NCBI RefSeq assembly: GCF_003007785.1
Contig: NZ_PXOH01000001.1
Location: forward strand, 124,001 to 188,000
DNA from: Aphanothece hegewaldii CCALA 016
GTDB lineage: Bacteria; Cyanobacteriota; Cyanobacteriia; Cyanobacteriales; Microcystaceae
Length of the DNA stretch: 64,000 nucleotides
Direction: 5' to 3'
The notes beneath the pieces are model-generated. The model saw only the letters and a list, made by a program, of their open reading frames with translations. It searched no databases and had not been told where the DNA came from. The position numbers and the translations under genes are program-made. Shown piece by piece: positions 36,784-48,062 of the stretch (the stretch's first letter is position 1; every line of letters begins with the position of its first letter).

Positions 36784-37005
36784 TTATTTTAATCGATCAA
36801 TCTCGCCATAATCTTCGGAACGTTCTTGCTTTTGTTGCATAATCATTGATGATGTAGCACCTACAACAAAACCCAGAGAAGCACCACCAACAAGAATAGC
36901 TTGTTTTCTTAATTCTCTTTGTGAAATATGGGCTAATGCGACACCTATCATCGCTCCGATGAAGGCTGCGACTATTCCCGAAAAAATAACAACTCTAAAA
37001 TTCAT
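36784..37005 (-). CDS. Small two-helix membrane protein
   Basis: 73 residues. Two hydrophobic Gly/Ala-rich segments (VVIFSGIVAAFIGAMIGVAL and AILVGGASLGFVVGATSSMI) resemble a glycine-zipper pair, followed by a polar tail (QQKQERSEDYGEIDRLK). I do not recognise a named family. It stands alone upstream of the TM2 operon on the same strand. Confidence 0.68.
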   Translation of the reverse strand: MNFRVVIFSGIVAAFIGAMIGVALAHISQRELRKQAILVGGASLGFVVGATSSMIMQQKQERSEDYGEIDRLK

Positions 37006-37188
37006 GATATTTTTACCTAACCGTTTATTTTTATTATGACAATTATGACAAAAATAGACTTATATTCTTACAATTTGTAGCATTGTTCTCAAATAAATAC
37101 AAATGAGTAAATGAGTAACAAAACGGTTAAAGTGAAAAGGATATGATTCATCCAGTCATCAAATGTCCAATTTTTAAACATAACTTAT

Positions 37189-40100
37189 TTACTCATTTTG
37201 CAAGGGTACATTAAGGGGTGTAATTTCTTTTTCTTTGGGTTGTGTGGGCGGAGATGGAGGGATTCCCGTCTTACCTCCTTGAGGCGGTTTACCTCCTTTG
37301 CCACCTTTCAAGATATTGTGTTCAAAGGTTTTGATTACGATATATAAAATCGGTACTAATAACATACTCAAAGCGGTTGCTAAAGCCAATCCTCCAAACA
37401 CGGCGGTTCCGAGTGACCATCGGCTGACTGAACCAACACTAGACGCTGATAACAAAGGTGCAAAACCCACTAAACCAGAAATCGCCGTCATTAAAATTGG
37501 TCGAAAGCGTTCACTTGCTGCATAAACTGCCGCTTGTGTAATACTCATCCCTAATGCTAAAGATTGATTAGCGAATTCTACGATTAGAATTGCGTTTTTA
37601 GCGGCTAGACCAATGAGCATAACCAACGCCACCTGAGCATACATATTATTATCGAGAATTGGCCAAATTCCGCTTGTTTGGACAAAAGTCGCTCGTAACC
37701 AAATCATCCCTAACGCGCCTAATATCGATAGGGGAACCGTTAGCATAACAATCAAAGGATCGATATAACTTTCATATTGAGCCGCTAAGACGAGGAACGC
37801 GATGACAAACGCTAAACCGAATACAATAGGTGCTGCACCTGCTGAAGCTTTCTCCTCAAAAGCTGTGTTTGTCCACTCAAAGCCAAACCCTGGTTGTAAT
37901 GTCTCTTGTGCCACTTGTTCCATCACTTGAATTGCTTGACCTGAACTAAAACCGGGGGCAGGAGCCGCGTTAATTTTAATCGCTGGATAGGTGTTGTAAT
38001 TGGTTAGAATTGGCGGATAGGTGGTCGGTGTCGCTGTCACGATATTGCTTAGTTGAACCAGTCCACCATTTAGGGAACGCACATACACCCGCTCAAGATC
38101 TTGAGGATTGGCACGTTCATCAACATCAGCTTGTACCATTACTCGATAAAGTCGCCCATCTAAAACAAATTGATTGACAAAATTAGAACCAAAGTATGTT
38201 TGTACTGTTCTGAGAACTTCATTAAAAGCCACATTTTGCGCTTTGACCTTTTCTCGATCGATATTAATCTCTAACATTGGGCTATCAAAAGTGAAGGTTG
38301 TGAAAGCGCGAGCAATTTCGGGTCTTTGATTTGCCGCCACCATAACACGCCGTGCGTTGTCAATCAGAGCCTCCATTCCTCTTGATTGCCTGTCTTGTAG
38401 GTACATTTCTAAACCACCGAAACTACTTAAACCATCGACAGCAGGCGCATTCACCGCAAAAACTCTAGCCTCACTAATTTCTCTTGCAAAACGTTGATTT
38501 AGCTGTTGGATAATGCCAAATGCGGAATTTTCGGCACCAGGGCGATCGTGCCATTCAGAGAGTTTGACGAAAACTATGGCTTTGTTGCTACTGGCACCAT
38601 CAAAGGAAAAACCCGTTAAGGCGACGACTGATTCGATATTCTTCTCACTGTTTGGCAATGATTGAGCGATTTTAATGACCTTTTCACCCACTTGGGCCGT
38701 ATAGCCTAAAGATACGCCAGGCGGTGCTTCTACAATGACGGGGAGATAGCCTTGATCTTCTTCAGGAATAAAGCCTTGCGGTAGTCCCACATAAATTAAG
38801 TATGTTCCGACCAAACCGCCGATAAACAAGATCATGATTAGATATCTGATTTTAACGAAAAATTCAATTAATCCTGTATATCGTTCTCTTAACCAGTCAA
38901 AACTATGGTTAAATTTTCTAAAAAAAACAGATAAAGGCCCATGTGTCTCACCTGCTCGACGTAATAAGATAGCCGACATTGCTGGCGAGAATGTCAGCGC
39001 ATTGAGGGTAGAAACCAACATCGAAAAGATGATCACCATCGCAAACTGGGTGTAGACGATGCCGGTTGTACCCGGAAAGAAAGTCACAGGCAGGAACACC
39101 GCTAATAAAACTAAAGTGGTTGAAATAACTGCCCCAAATAGTTCTTCCATTGCGTCAATGGCTGCTTGTAGAGGCCGCATTCCTTGAGCTAACTTATTGG
39201 AAACTGCTTCAACGATTACGATCCCGTCATCTACTACTAAACCTGCTGCTAGAACTAGAGCAAATAAACTTAACTGATTGAGGGAGAATCCAAAAGCTTT
39301 TAAGCCAATTAATGCACCTACTAGAGAGATTGGAATAGCTAGGGCGGGAATGAGGGTAGTACGCCAATCTTGAAGGAAAATAAAGATAACTAAAACCACC
39401 AGTCCGATCGCTTGGGCGAGGGTAATGGCTAAATCTTCGAGTGAAGCGGTAATAAATAAAGTATTATCAACAGTTACCTCAACTTCTAAACCAGGTGGAA
39501 AACTTTCTTTTAACTCGGCCATTTTGGTTTTGATGGCATTGGCGGTATCTAGTGCATTTGTTCCGGGTAATTGATAGATAACTAATGTTACACCTGGTTT
39601 CCCATCAACCGAGGCTTGGGTGAGGTAAGTATTACTTCCTAATTCGGTTCGTCCAACATCCCTAATTCTAGTTAAAGCTCCGTTTTTGCCGACTTGAATG
39701 ACGATGTTATTCGCCTCTTCTTCGGTTCTGAAGCGTCCGACCATTCTTAAGGGTATTTCAAACTGCTGATTATTGGGTGCGGGACTAGAACCGATGATCC
39801 CTGCTCCTACTTCAAAATTCTGTTCTTGAACAGCATTAACGACATCTGTTGCTGTGAGGCCTCTTGCTGCTAAACGCGATGGTTCGAGCCAGATTCGCAT
39901 CGCATAGGTATCTCCACCGATGATCGATAAACTTCCTACTCCATAAATCTTTCTAATCTCGTTCCAGATGAAGCGATCAATATAGTTATTAATAAAAATT
40001 GGATCGTAGAAATATTGACCATTTTCCCCTTTATCTGAGAAAAACGAATACACCAAAGTAAAACTAGGTGATTGCTTTACAGTCGTTACCCCTGTTTGTT

Positions 40101-40479
40101 GTACGACAGAAGGAAGGTTAGAATTAGCCTGACTAACCCGGTTTTGAACTGATACTTGAGCAATATCAATATCTTTTTCAACGGGGAAAGAGACGTTGAT
40201 CGTTGCTTCTCCGTAATTACTGGTATTAGATCCCATCCATCTTGCATCTTCTACCCCATTGACTTCCCGTTCAATAACCGTTGTTACGTTATCTAGGGTT
40301 GTCTTAGCATCAGCCCCAATATAGTTAGCTGATACGGTGACTTGTTGCGGGGCTATTTGTGGCAATTTGTCAAGAGGTAAAAGAGCAAGGCAAATCATTC
40401 CGAGCAGGATCGTCACAATACTGATAACTGTTGTCAGAACTGGTCGTTTAATAAAAGCGGTTGAAAGGGAAAATATCAT
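37189..40479 (-). CDS. RND efflux transporter (HAE1/AcrB type)
   Basis: 1096 residues with the HAE1 plan: first helix FIKRPVLTTVISIVTILLG, porter domain (QNRVSQANSNLPS), membrane helices 2-6, a second periplasmic loop and helices 7-12. The proton-relay acidic pair lies in helix 4 (LAAGLVVDDGIVIVEAVSN) and the relay Lys region near AAKNAILIVEFANQS. It extrudes hydrophobic compounds with an adaptor and an outer-membrane channel. The C-terminal 35 residues are Gly/Pro/Lys-rich (GGKGGKPPQGGK) and unusual. The adaptor gene lies 105 bp upstream on the same strand; no TolC-type gene is adjacent. Confidence 0.95.
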   Translation of the reverse strand: MIFSLSTAFIKRPVLTTVISIVTILLGMICLALLPLDKLPQIAPQQVTVSANYIGADAKTTLDNVTTVIEREVNGVEDARWMGSNTSNYGEATINVSFPVEKDIDIAQVSVQNRVSQANSNLPSVVQQTGVTTVKQSPSFTLVYSFFSDKGENGQYFYDPIFINNYIDRFIWNEIRKIYGVGSLSIIGGDTYAMRIWLEPSRLAARGLTATDVVNAVQEQNFEVGAGIIGSSPAPNNQQFEIPLRMVGRFRTEEEANNIVIQVGKNGALTRIRDVGRTELGSNTYLTQASVDGKPGVTLVIYQLPGTNALDTANAIKTKMAELKESFPPGLEVEVTVDNTLFITASLEDLAITLAQAIGLVVLVIFIFLQDWRTTLIPALAIPISLVGALIGLKAFGFSLNQLSLFALVLAAGLVVDDGIVIVEAVSNKLAQGMRPLQAAIDAMEELFGAVISTTLVLLAVFLPVTFFPGTTGIVYTQFAMVIIFSMLVSTLNALTFSPAMSAILLRRAGETHGPLSVFFRKFNHSFDWLRERYTGLIEFFVKIRYLIMILFIGGLVGTYLIYVGLPQGFIPEEDQGYLPVIVEAPPGVSLGYTAQVGEKVIKIAQSLPNSEKNIESVVALTGFSFDGASSNKAIVFVKLSEWHDRPGAENSAFGIIQQLNQRFAREISEARVFAVNAPAVDGLSSFGGLEMYLQDRQSRGMEALIDNARRVMVAANQRPEIARAFTTFTFDSPMLEINIDREKVKAQNVAFNEVLRTVQTYFGSNFVNQFVLDGRLYRVMVQADVDERANPQDLERVYVRSLNGGLVQLSNIVTATPTTYPPILTNYNTYPAIKINAAPAPGFSSGQAIQVMEQVAQETLQPGFGFEWTNTAFEEKASAGAAPIVFGLAFVIAFLVLAAQYESYIDPLIVMLTVPLSILGALGMIWLRATFVQTSGIWPILDNNMYAQVALVMLIGLAAKNAILIVEFANQSLALGMSITQAAVYAASERFRPILMTAISGLVGFAPLLSASSVGSVSRWSLGTAVFGGLALATALSMLLVPILYIVIKTFEHNILKGGKGGKPPQGGKTGIPPSPPTQPKEKEITPLNVPLQNE

Positions 40480-40584
40480 AATATTTTATTAATAGCAAAT
40501 AAAGATAATCATCGATAGACAGTGTTGTTTAAATAATTGATGTCATATAGCAAGCATCATAACTCGCTTAAATCAAGAACATAT

Positions 40585-42072
40585 TTAGGGTTTAAGGGCT
40601 TGTTTTTGTACCGCAGACTCATCAACGATCGCACTCCCATTGCGTAAATCTAAAAGTCGTGTTAGTACGATTTTTTCCCCAGGATTTACACCGCTTAAAA
40701 CTTGATAAGCTTGCCCTTGAATAGTTCCGACAGATATGGGTTTTTGTCTAGCAACTAAAGTTTCTTTGCCATCATCAGTTTTATTATTTTCTGCGACGAA
40801 AACAAATTTCTGTCCTCCCAAACTGGTAATCGCAGTCGTTGGGACTAAAACACCTGGTTTTTCATCCCAAATTACTCGCACTTTGACATATTGATCATCT
40901 CGTAAACTGCCATCGTTGTTAAAAGTAACCTTAGTTAAAATTGCTTGTGTGTTTTGATCGACTGTCGGCGAAATAAACGTAATCCGCCCTCTTACGCCTT
41001 GGTTAGATTTTTGGTTAACTGCTTCTACAGGTAAACCAACACGAAGCTGATCTCTGTATTCTGTCGGAATATAAATATTGAGGTTAAAGGCTCCGTTATT
41101 CGTCATGGTGGTCAACACTTGACCCGTATTTAAAAAATCTCCTACTTTGTTCTGGTTAAAACTGCCCACAATACCAGCAATGGGAGCTTTTAGGGTTGTA
41201 AATGCTAAATCTTGGCCAACTGAGGCAAGTTGTGCTTGAGCTTGACTCACACCTGCTCTTTGACTATTTATATTGGCTACGGCACCACTAACCTGTTGAT
41301 TGGCTGCTGCTACGTTTTTGACGGCGTTGTTATAAGCTTCTTGTGCGGCGTTGAGTTGCGCTTTGGCTTGATCTCTTGAAGCGATCGCTGCATCTCTTTG
41401 TTTACGTCTTGAATCAACATTAGCTCTGGCTACTGCTAAACCACGAGAACGATCGTCGAGATCTTGTGTAGCTTGTGCGCCTTCTCGGACTAGAAAAACG
41501 GCACGCTCATAATTTTTCTGAGCGAGAGCCACATTAGCGAGAGATTCTTGTAGATCAGCTTCTCTACTACTAATTTCGGCTTCTCTATTTAATAAATTGG
41601 CTTTAGCTCCAGCGATATTGGCTTGACTTTGCGCGATCGTTGTTTGGGTAGCATCTCTTTCGGCTTGCCGTTGTCTAAGTTGAGCTTCTGCATTGCCTAG
41701 ATTCGCTTTAGCAATGTTAACTTGTCCGACTGCTGCATTAACATTGTCTCTTTGTTGATCGGGTTCTAATTCGGCAATGGGTTGGCCTTGCCTAACTTGG
41801 GTTCCTTCTTGGACATAAATTTTAGAAATGCGTCCACTGGTTTTAAAGGCTAAATTAACTCTTTGTACGGCTTCTAATGTACCGACATATTCACTGCTAA
41901 CGATTAAATTATCATCTTTTAGCGTTTGCAGTTTAACGGGTACGGCTTGCGGCCCTGTGGCTCTTTTTTCGGGTTCGCTACAGGCAGTCACTAGCAATGA
42001 TGTGGCGATGGTTAAACTGACTAGAGGATAGGAAATTGAGCGCAGCATAGGAGTTGTGGATAATAGCATCAT
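40585..42072 (-). CDS. RND efflux membrane fusion (adaptor) lipoprotein
   Basis: 495 residues; ATG 42048 is an alternative start. The N-terminal signal ends in a lipobox (SLLVTACSEPEK), so it is anchored in the inner membrane. A biotinyl-lipoyl half-motif (GRISKIYVQEGTQVRQGQPI) comes first, then an unusually long Ala/Gln-rich helical hairpin (about residues 105-290), the second lipoyl half (TLKAPIAGIVGSFNQNKVGD) and beta-barrel parts (YVKVRVIWDEKPGVLVPTTA). It links the RND pump encoded next to it to an outer-membrane channel. The hairpin is longer than in AcrA and may suit a longer channel. Confidence 0.93.
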   Translation of the reverse strand: MMLLSTTPMLRSISYPLVSLTIATSLLVTACSEPEKRATGPQAVPVKLQTLKDDNLIVSSEYVGTLEAVQRVNLAFKTSGRISKIYVQEGTQVRQGQPIAELEPDQQRDNVNAAVGQVNIAKANLGNAEAQLRQRQAERDATQTTIAQSQANIAGAKANLLNREAEISSREADLQESLANVALAQKNYERAVFLVREGAQATQDLDDRSRGLAVARANVDSRRKQRDAAIASRDQAKAQLNAAQEAYNNAVKNVAAANQQVSGAVANINSQRAGVSQAQAQLASVGQDLAFTTLKAPIAGIVGSFNQNKVGDFLNTGQVLTTMTNNGAFNLNIYIPTEYRDQLRVGLPVEAVNQKSNQGVRGRITFISPTVDQNTQAILTKVTFNNDGSLRDDQYVKVRVIWDEKPGVLVPTTAITSLGGQKFVFVAENNKTDDGKETLVARQKPISVGTIQGQAYQVLSGVNPGEKIVLTRLLDLRNGSAIVDESAVQKQALKP

Positions 42073-42224
42073 GATTAATTGTTATAGCAGATTTTTATGG
42101 CTTAAGTTAGATGACAAAATCTGTAACTTTCATTAAATATATTCTTGGCTTATGACTCCCTAATCTTATACTATTCAGTGTGTGTAGTTTTGATAATATT
42201 AATTTTTGTTGAGGAGTTGAGTTA

Positions 42225-42785
42225 ATGTTTGGTCATCGACTATTGTCTGGTTGTTTAACATTTTGTTTACTCAATGTTAGTTTTCCGAGTTTGCCGATAG
42301 TTGCTTCGCCACTAAAATCTTCTGAGTCTCAAATGGTAGCCCAGGCTACTAATAAAATTACTGAATCAGCCATTCTAAAAATTTTAGAAGAGTTGAAAAC
42401 AGCCCGCGAAAAAAAAGATATTGATGGAATGTTAAAATACATTGCACCTTTTGCTTATACTGAAGTAACCGTACAAACCGATAACGGACGCATCACCATT
42501 AATGTTCAAGGCACTGATGAACATCGTGATCTATTAACCAAATCGGCTCAACTCAGAAATGCAAGTACCACGCTCGATGAAACAGCAAAAGTTGATGTTG
42601 CTGCTGATGGAAATTATGCCATTGCTACTCTTAATAGCACTGAACAAATCACAACTGCTCAAGGTGCAACGGTTCTGACTTCTGGCAATGATATCCTTAG
42701 ATTTGGTATGGTTAATAATCAACCGATGATCGTTTCTGCTACTCTAAACGGTTGGTTATCAATTCTCCCTGCTGATGCAAAATAA
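42225..42785 (+). CDS. Secreted protein with NTF2-like fold
   Basis: 186 residues. Signal peptide MFGHRLLSGCLTFCLLNVSF and onward to VASP. The mature part starts with an amphipathic helix (ILKILEELKTAREKKDIDGM) and LKYIAPFAYTEVTVQT, then beta strands (DGNYAIATLNSTEQIT, LRFGMVNNQPMIVSA). This helix-then-sheet order is like SnoaL/NTF2-like proteins. There are no visible catalytic residues. It is probably periplasmic, and it is 61 bp upstream of another small secreted protein gene on the same strand. Confidence 0.72.
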   Translation: MFGHRLLSGCLTFCLLNVSFPSLPIVASPLKSSESQMVAQATNKITESAILKILEELKTAREKKDIDGMLKYIAPFAYTEVTVQTDNGRITINVQGTDEHRDLLTKSAQLRNASTTLDETAKVDVAADGNYAIATLNSTEQITTAQGATVLTSGNDILRFGMVNNQPMIVSATLNGWLSILPADAK

Positions 42786-42846
42786 ATTTTGAACGAATCC
42801 TTGACGGCAATTTAATTGATTTAATGTACAAAATTTGAGGTGTTTC

Positions 42847-43155
42847 ATGAACAAAATTACTGCAATTAGTTTAAGCACTTTAACTGCTCTAGGTGCTGGT
42901 TCAGCCTTCTTCACGGCTCCTGCAAGTGCCAATTTTGGTAATTTTATGCTCGGTGCTGGTGTGGGTGCTGGTTCAGCAATTCTCATCAATAATTCCCAAA
43001 ACCAAAGAAGACAAAGATATGGTTTTGTTCCTCCAGAACAAGAATTTACCAGAGGTCGGCAAGATGGTTTTAATGGTGCTAAATACGATAACCCTCGTAA
43101 TTCCAATGAATACACTCGCGGTTTTCAAGAAGGTCTACGGATGAGAAGAGGTTAA
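42847..43155 (+). CDS. Small secreted protein
   Basis: 102 residues from ATG 42847, with GAGG upstream at 42837-42840. A signal peptide (MNKITAISLSTLTALGAGSA) ends near PASA. A Gly-rich segment (FMLGAGVGAGSAILIN) and an Arg/Gln/Asn-rich tail follow, with a repeated FTRGRQDG / YTRGFQEG motif. I know no function for it. A short 7-bp tandem repeat and a palindrome follow the stop. Confidence 0.7.
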   Translation: MNKITAISLSTLTALGAGSAFFTAPASANFGNFMLGAGVGAGSAILINNSQNQRRQRYGFVPPEQEFTRGRQDGFNGAKYDNPRNSNEYTRGFQEGLRMRRG

Positions 43156-43160
43156 AAAAC

Positions 43161-43191
43161 AGTAAACAGTAATCAGTAATCAGTAATCAAT
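43161..43191. repeat. AGTAATC short tandem repeat
   Basis: AGTAATC occurs three times in a row (43169-43189), with AGTAAAC just before. Direct repeats of this 7-base word are common between cyanobacterial genes. It lies in the 111-bp gap between the small secreted protein gene and mfd. Confidence 0.8.
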
Positions 43192-43234
43192 CAAAAAATC
43201 TTTCATACTGGTAACTGATGATTGATAATTGTAG

Positions 43235-43255
43235 AGGGTTTGGTCTTCAAACCCT
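43235..43255. repeat. Palindromic intergenic repeat, copy 3
   Basis: AGGGTTTG and CAAACCCT flank a GTCTT loop between the convergent ends of the small secreted protein gene and mfd. On the plus strand it is followed by TTCTAATTTTT, so it may end transcription. It is the same family as the hairpins at 16857, 33042 and 50550. Confidence 0.75.
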
Positions 43256-43266
43256 TTCTAATTTTT

Positions 43267-46200
43267 CTAACTGACTAAACTAACGCTTGCTTCAGGTAAA
43301 GCACCTTGCATTTTACCTAACCAGTCAATCAGATTTTCTAACTGCACTTGAGGTTTAACGACACCTAAACCGCGTACAATGACTTTTTTAGGCGTATAAA
43401 CAAAACGCGATCGCAGATGGGGCGGTAAGTTTTCGTGTAATAATTTCCATGCTGGTTCTTCCATCGGTGTTTCTAAGATCACGTGTTGTTTACCATCAGT
43501 TTTTATCTTAGAAAAACCTAATGATTTGGCGAGATGTTTCAGTTCAATCACTTTAAATATCTGTTGAACAGGTGATGGTAAAGTTCCGTAACGATCGCTC
43601 AAATCTGCGGCAATTTGTGCTAGTTCTTTTTTAGTATTTGCTGCTGTAATTGCCCGATAGACATCGACTTTTTGTTCAACATCGGGAATATAATCAGTCG
43701 GAATAAATGCCGTTAGTTTAAGATCAATTTGCGTATCATCGACTTTCGGAATTTCTTGACCTTGAATTTCTCGAATCGCTTCTTGTAACATATCCATATA
43801 CAATTCAAAGCCGATCGCTTCCATTTGTCCTGATTGTTCGGCTCCTAATAAGTTCCCGACCCCGCGTATTTCCATATCTCTCGTTGCGAGTTGATATCCT
43901 GAACCGAGTTGGGTAAATTCTTGTAAAGCACGTAATCTAGCCCGCGCATTTTCGCTGAGTTCGCCTTTATTGGGATACAATAACCAAGCATGAGCTTGTA
44001 TACCCGATCGTCCGACTCGTCCCCGCAGTTGATAGAGTTGGGATAAACCGAATTTTTGGGAATCTTCAACAATAATCGTATTAACTCTGGGTATATCTAA
44101 ACCTGATTCAATAATCGTTGTACAGACTAAAATATCAGCTTCTCCATTGGAAAACGCTAACATAGTGGTTTCGAGATCTGATTCGTCCATCTGACCATGT
44201 GCGATCGCAATTCTAGCACTCGGTACCATCTGTTGTAATACTCCCGCAATTTCTTCGATTCCTTCTACTCTGGGAACGACATAAAAAATCTGTCCCCCTC
44301 TATCTAATTCATTGCGAAGTGCAGTTCTTACCACATCAGAATTATAGCTCGAAAGATGAGTTTTAATCGGACGACGTGACGGTGGAGGAGTGGTAATTAA
44401 ACTCATTTCCCGTATTCCTGAAATCGACATATACAGGGTTCGCGGAATGGGAGTTGCTGTTAAAGTTAATACATCCACCTCGGTTTTTAAGGTTTTTATT
44501 TTTTCTTTTTGTCCAACTCCGAAACGTTGTTCTTCATCAATTACCAGTAACCCTAAATCTTTATATTTAACTTCTTTACTTAAAAGTTGATGGGTTCCCA
44601 CCACAATATCTAATTCACCCGTCGCCAATCTTTTTAGTATATCTTTTCTCTCGGAAGCACTTCGGAAACGATTTAATAAACCAATATTAATCGGATAGGG
44701 TGCAAAACGTTCTTTTAGGGTGTGATAATGTTGCTGAGTTAAAATTGTTGTTGGGGCTAAAAAAGCAACTTGTTTATTTCCACTTGTTACGGCTTTAAAA
44801 ATAGCACGAATCGCCACTTCTGTTTTACCAAAACCGACATCACCACAGACTAAACGATCCATTGGGCGTTCATTTTCTAAGTCTCGTTTAACATCTTGAA
44901 TTGCTTTAAGTTGATCTGGTGTTGCTTGATAGGCGAAAGAGTCTTCTAGTTCCATTTGCCAAGGGGTATCCATCGGATAAGCAAAACCCGTTTGTTGTGT
45001 TCTTTTTGCATATAAATTCATCAGATCAACGGCTAATTTCTTCACAGATTTCCGGACTTTATTTTTCACCGCTTCCCAAGATTTACCCGTCATTTTATGA
45101 AGTTGTGGCGGTTGGTCACTGGTATGACGATAACGAGATAAATTATCCAAAGAATCCGCAGGTACTCTTAATAGTCCATCGGCATATTCTATTACTAAAT
45201 ATTCCCGCGAACCTATCCCTAATTGTGTATCTAAACTCTCCAATTTTAAAAAGCGTCCGATACCATGATGCTTGTGAACGACAAAATCACCTGGACGTAA
45301 TTTATTGACATCAACTTGAGTCGATGCAGCCCTACGACGCTTACGGATATAACCTGCTGATGCTAATACGTGTTGTCCAAAAAACTCTCTATCAGTAACA
45401 ACAACTATCCGAAAAGTGGGTAAAATAAATCCTTCTAATTCGGCTAATCCTGAATATTTTACGGCAACGGCTGTATTTTGAGTATTTAGTTTATCAATAG
45501 CGAGATAATCTTCTGGATTTGGGATAAACTGAGCCGGACAATCGTGTTCTTGTAATAATGAAACGGTGCGAGAGGGTTGTGCAGAAATTAACCAAGTAGC
45601 ATAACGATTGAGATTAATTCCATTATAAACTTCTCGTTTTCCTCTTAATATTTCGGCGAGTTTAGCGAATTGATGAGGTGTAATGGGAATTGGGCGACTC
45701 GATAAGTTTACACCTGTTGAATTAGCTTCTGTTAATTCGGCTAAATAAAGAATTAAAAATTGTTTGGCTAGTTCTAAAGATGTCTCAAAAGAGCGATGAA
45801 TTTGCGGTACAGGATTTGGTGTATCTTGCCATTGTTCAGCGACAAATTCTAACCAACGATCGCTATGTGCTTGACATTGTTCTACTTCATCAAATATACA
45901 TAAAGTTTCTTGAGGTAAATAATCGAGTAATGAGGCGGGTTCTGGAAAAGCTAATCCTAAAAAGCGGTGCATTCCATTCGGATAGTTACCTCTTTCAAGT
46001 AAATCTAATTCTTCGGCAGATAAATAATTTTCTAATGACTCATTATTTGAGTTGATGGCATTGACAATAATCGGATAAAAACTGGTTGGAGTTATGTTTA
46101 TATGATTAATCACATCGAGCGATCGCTGAGTGGCTGGATCAAATTCTCTGATCTTTTCTAACTCGTCGCCAAACCATTCTAAACGGACGGGTAATTCGGC

Positions 46201-46764
46201 AGAAACGGGAAAAATATCCACAATATCCCCTCTTCTACTCCATTGTCCTTCTGTTTCCACTAAATTGACTCGCTCATAACCCAATTTAGCAAAAGCTTGA
46301 TCTAAATCTTTAGCCTCCTGCGTCATTTTTACTTTGAATTCAAGACAGTAGGAAGCAAAAATATTAGGAGGTGGTAAATGAGGTTGTAAGGCTTTTTCGG
46401 TGGTAATAATAGCAACATTCCCTTTATCAAGTCCGACACCTGCCAAGACCTGCATCTGTCCCCAAATCATCTCCGATTCGGGGTTATATGCAAGGTAGGG
46501 CGACGCTTCCGAGGTTGGATAAAAATTTACACTCTTCCAGCCCATCGCCTCTAATTGAACCGCCCATCGTCCAGCTTCTTCTAAGGTGGCACAAACAACG
46601 AATAGATTTTGAAAGAGCGATCGCGCAATACTAGAACCGACAATACCTTTAGGAAGTCTCGGAAGTCCTGTAAGAGTCAGCGATTGATTTTGTTTTAATT
46701 TCTGTATCAGTTCAGCCGTGAGGGGTGATTTTTCGAGGTTGCGGATGACGGAAGAGAAAGACAT
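43267..46764 (-). CDS. mfd: Transcription-repair coupling factor
   Basis: 1165 residues, full length. The N-terminal UvrB-like part holds [20 protein letters not shown]. The RNA-polymerase interaction domain begins at [19 protein letters not shown]. The motor has Walker [21 protein letters not shown], motif [36 protein letters not shown] and motif [13 protein letters not shown]. The TRCF C-terminal domain closes the protein. It removes RNA polymerase stalled at DNA lesions and recruits UvrA. Confidence 0.98.
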   Translation of the reverse strand: MSFSSVIRNLEKSPLTAELIQKLKQNQSLTLTGLPRLPKGIVGSSIARSLFQNLFVVCATLEEAGRWAVQLEAMGWKSVNFYPTSEASPYLAYNPESEMIWGQMQVLAGVGLDKGNVAIITTEKALQPHLPPPNIFASYCLEFKVKMTQEAKDLDQAFAKLGYERVNLVETEGQWSRRGDIVDIFPVSAELPVRLEWFGDELEKIREFDPATQRSLDVINHINITPTSFYPIIVNAINSNNESLENYLSAEELDLLERGNYPNGMHRFLGLAFPEPASLLDYLPQETLCIFDEVEQCQAHSDRWLEFVAEQWQDTPNPVPQIHRSFETSLELAKQFLILYLAELTEANSTGVNLSSRPIPITPHQFAKLAEILRGKREVYNGINLNRYATWLISAQPSRTVSLLQEHDCPAQFIPNPEDYLAIDKLNTQNTAVAVKYSGLAELEGFILPTFRIVVVTDREFFGQHVLASAGYIRKRRRAASTQVDVNKLRPGDFVVHKHHGIGRFLKLESLDTQLGIGSREYLVIEYADGLLRVPADSLDNLSRYRHTSDQPPQLHKMTGKSWEAVKNKVRKSVKKLAVDLMNLYAKRTQQTGFAYPMDTPWQMELEDSFAYQATPDQLKAIQDVKRDLENERPMDRLVCGDVGFGKTEVAIRAIFKAVTSGNKQVAFLAPTTILTQQHYHTLKERFAPYPINIGLLNRFRSASERKDILKRLATGELDIVVGTHQLLSKEVKYKDLGLLVIDEEQRFGVGQKEKIKTLKTEVDVLTLTATPIPRTLYMSISGIREMSLITTPPPSRRPIKTHLSSYNSDVVRTALRNELDRGGQIFYVVPRVEGIEEIAGVLQQMVPSARIAIAHGQMDESDLETTMLAFSNGEADILVCTTIIESGLDIPRVNTIIVEDSQKFGLSQLYQLRGRVGRSGIQAHAWLLYPNKGELSENARARLRALQEFTQLGSGYQLATRDMEIRGVGNLLGAEQSGQMEAIGFELYMDMLQEAIREIQGQEIPKVDDTQIDLKLTAFIPTDYIPDVEQKVDVYRAITAANTKKELAQIAADLSDRYGTLPSPVQQIFKVIELKHLAKSLGFSKIKTDGKQHVILETPMEEPAWKLLHENLPPHLRSRFVYTPKKVIVRGLGVVKPQVQLENLIDWLGKMQGALPEASVSLVS

Positions 46765-46982
46765 AGGTGAGTTAATTAGTCACACTGAGCAGTGAACAAT
46801 CGTTCTATATCTTTTATTATGCTACAAATCGCTATGGAACGCTTTCTCTACAAGGATGGCTCCAATTAAGAAAAAAGTTTTTACATTTAGCCTAGAGCCA
46901 AATTAGGCTGTTAGATTTGAGATTGATTTGGGAATACTTATAAAATATAGCCTGCTTGATCTCTTTGTACTGGGTTTTTGGT

Positions 46983-48062
46983 ATGTCTTTAAATAATGAT
47001 TTTTCTCAAGCTACGTTTCCACCGTTTTTAAATCAACTGCTTCAGTCTGGCTATCTGACCTTACCACAAGTACAGCAGGCTTTGATCGAGAAACGTCAAT
47101 CGGAGCGATCGCTTACAGAAATTATCGAAACGATTACAGGACATCTGCTCCCTTCAGACATTTTTAAACAATATCGTCGAGAACAGCTTTTCATTCTAAA
47201 AATTTTACATGGTGTTGATGTCATTGATCCTGACACTCTACCCAATATTTGGTCAGACATTGAACCTCTTTTAAAATCTTTTATCCCTCTTGAATTTTGT
47301 CATCGTCATCAAGTTTTACCAATAGCTAGACGAGATGGGGAATTCATGGTTATTACTCTTGCGATGGTTAATCCTGATCGTCATGAAATATTAGAAGATT
47401 TGCGACAAATTTTAAAAATTAATGATGTCAAATTTGAACGCAAGGTGATTCGACAACAAGATTATAATCGCTTATTAAAACAGTACCTCCCTCATCTTTC
47501 ACCTCTTCGACAGTTTAAGGAACAAGAGTTAGAAACAGTGGTTGAGATGACTGAGGATTTTGCGGTAATTCCATCTGTTTTAGAGGAGCAAATACAAGTA
47601 GTAGAAAAAACAAGACCGATTCTTGAGCAAGGGAAACAAAACTTAAATCAAGTGATAGAGGAAACTCTCTCACCCGTTAAAGAAATTCCCTCACTCACGA
47701 ATGAGCAAAAAATAACCGATCGCTTACGAAACTTTGAGAAATTATTATCACTAACTTGTCAAGAATTTGAGTTACTTAAACAAGAGTTTTCTACTTTTTT
47801 GACACCCGCTTCTGAAGCTATAACCGAAGAATTACAAGATGTTCAGTCTTGGAAAACTTTAGTTAAAGACTTCGTTTCTGGTGCTGAAACCATCATTTCT
47901 GAACCTTACGAAGAGTTAACCGATCCTGGAGATTGGGAAAAATTACGAGATCAGCTTCATCCCGCTCAAGAAACAATTATTTTTGATATTTGTGAGGATG
48001 AACCTGTTAATCATCCAGTCAAATCTAGTTTAATATCTTCGGTTCCTGATCCTTGGTCTTAA
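46983..48062 (+). CDS. Stand-alone GspE/PilB N-terminal (MshEN-like) domain protein
   Basis: 359 residues from ATG 46983; a TTG 27 bases upstream is in frame but unlikely. The first half resembles the N-terminal domain of type II secretion/type IV pilus ATPases: FLNQLLQSGYLTLPQVQQAL, ERSLTEIIETITGHLLPSDI, then FIPLEFCHRHQVLPIARRDG and LAMVNPDRHEILEDLRQIL. In PilB/MshE such domains bind c-di-GMP. No ATPase domain follows; the rest is acidic and helical. It may regulate the pilus or act as an adaptor. It overlaps the convergent gene's stop by 4 bases. Confidence 0.72.
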   Translation: MSLNNDFSQATFPPFLNQLLQSGYLTLPQVQQALIEKRQSERSLTEIIETITGHLLPSDIFKQYRREQLFILKILHGVDVIDPDTLPNIWSDIEPLLKSFIPLEFCHRHQVLPIARRDGEFMVITLAMVNPDRHEILEDLRQILKINDVKFERKVIRQQDYNRLLKQYLPHLSPLRQFKEQELETVVEMTEDFAVIPSVLEEQIQVVEKTRPILEQGKQNLNQVIEETLSPVKEIPSLTNEQKITDRLRNFEKLLSLTCQEFELLKQEFSTFLTPASEAITEELQDVQSWKTLVKDFVSGAETIISEPYEELTDPGDWEKLRDQLHPAQETIIFDICEDEPVNHPVKSSLISSVPDPWS

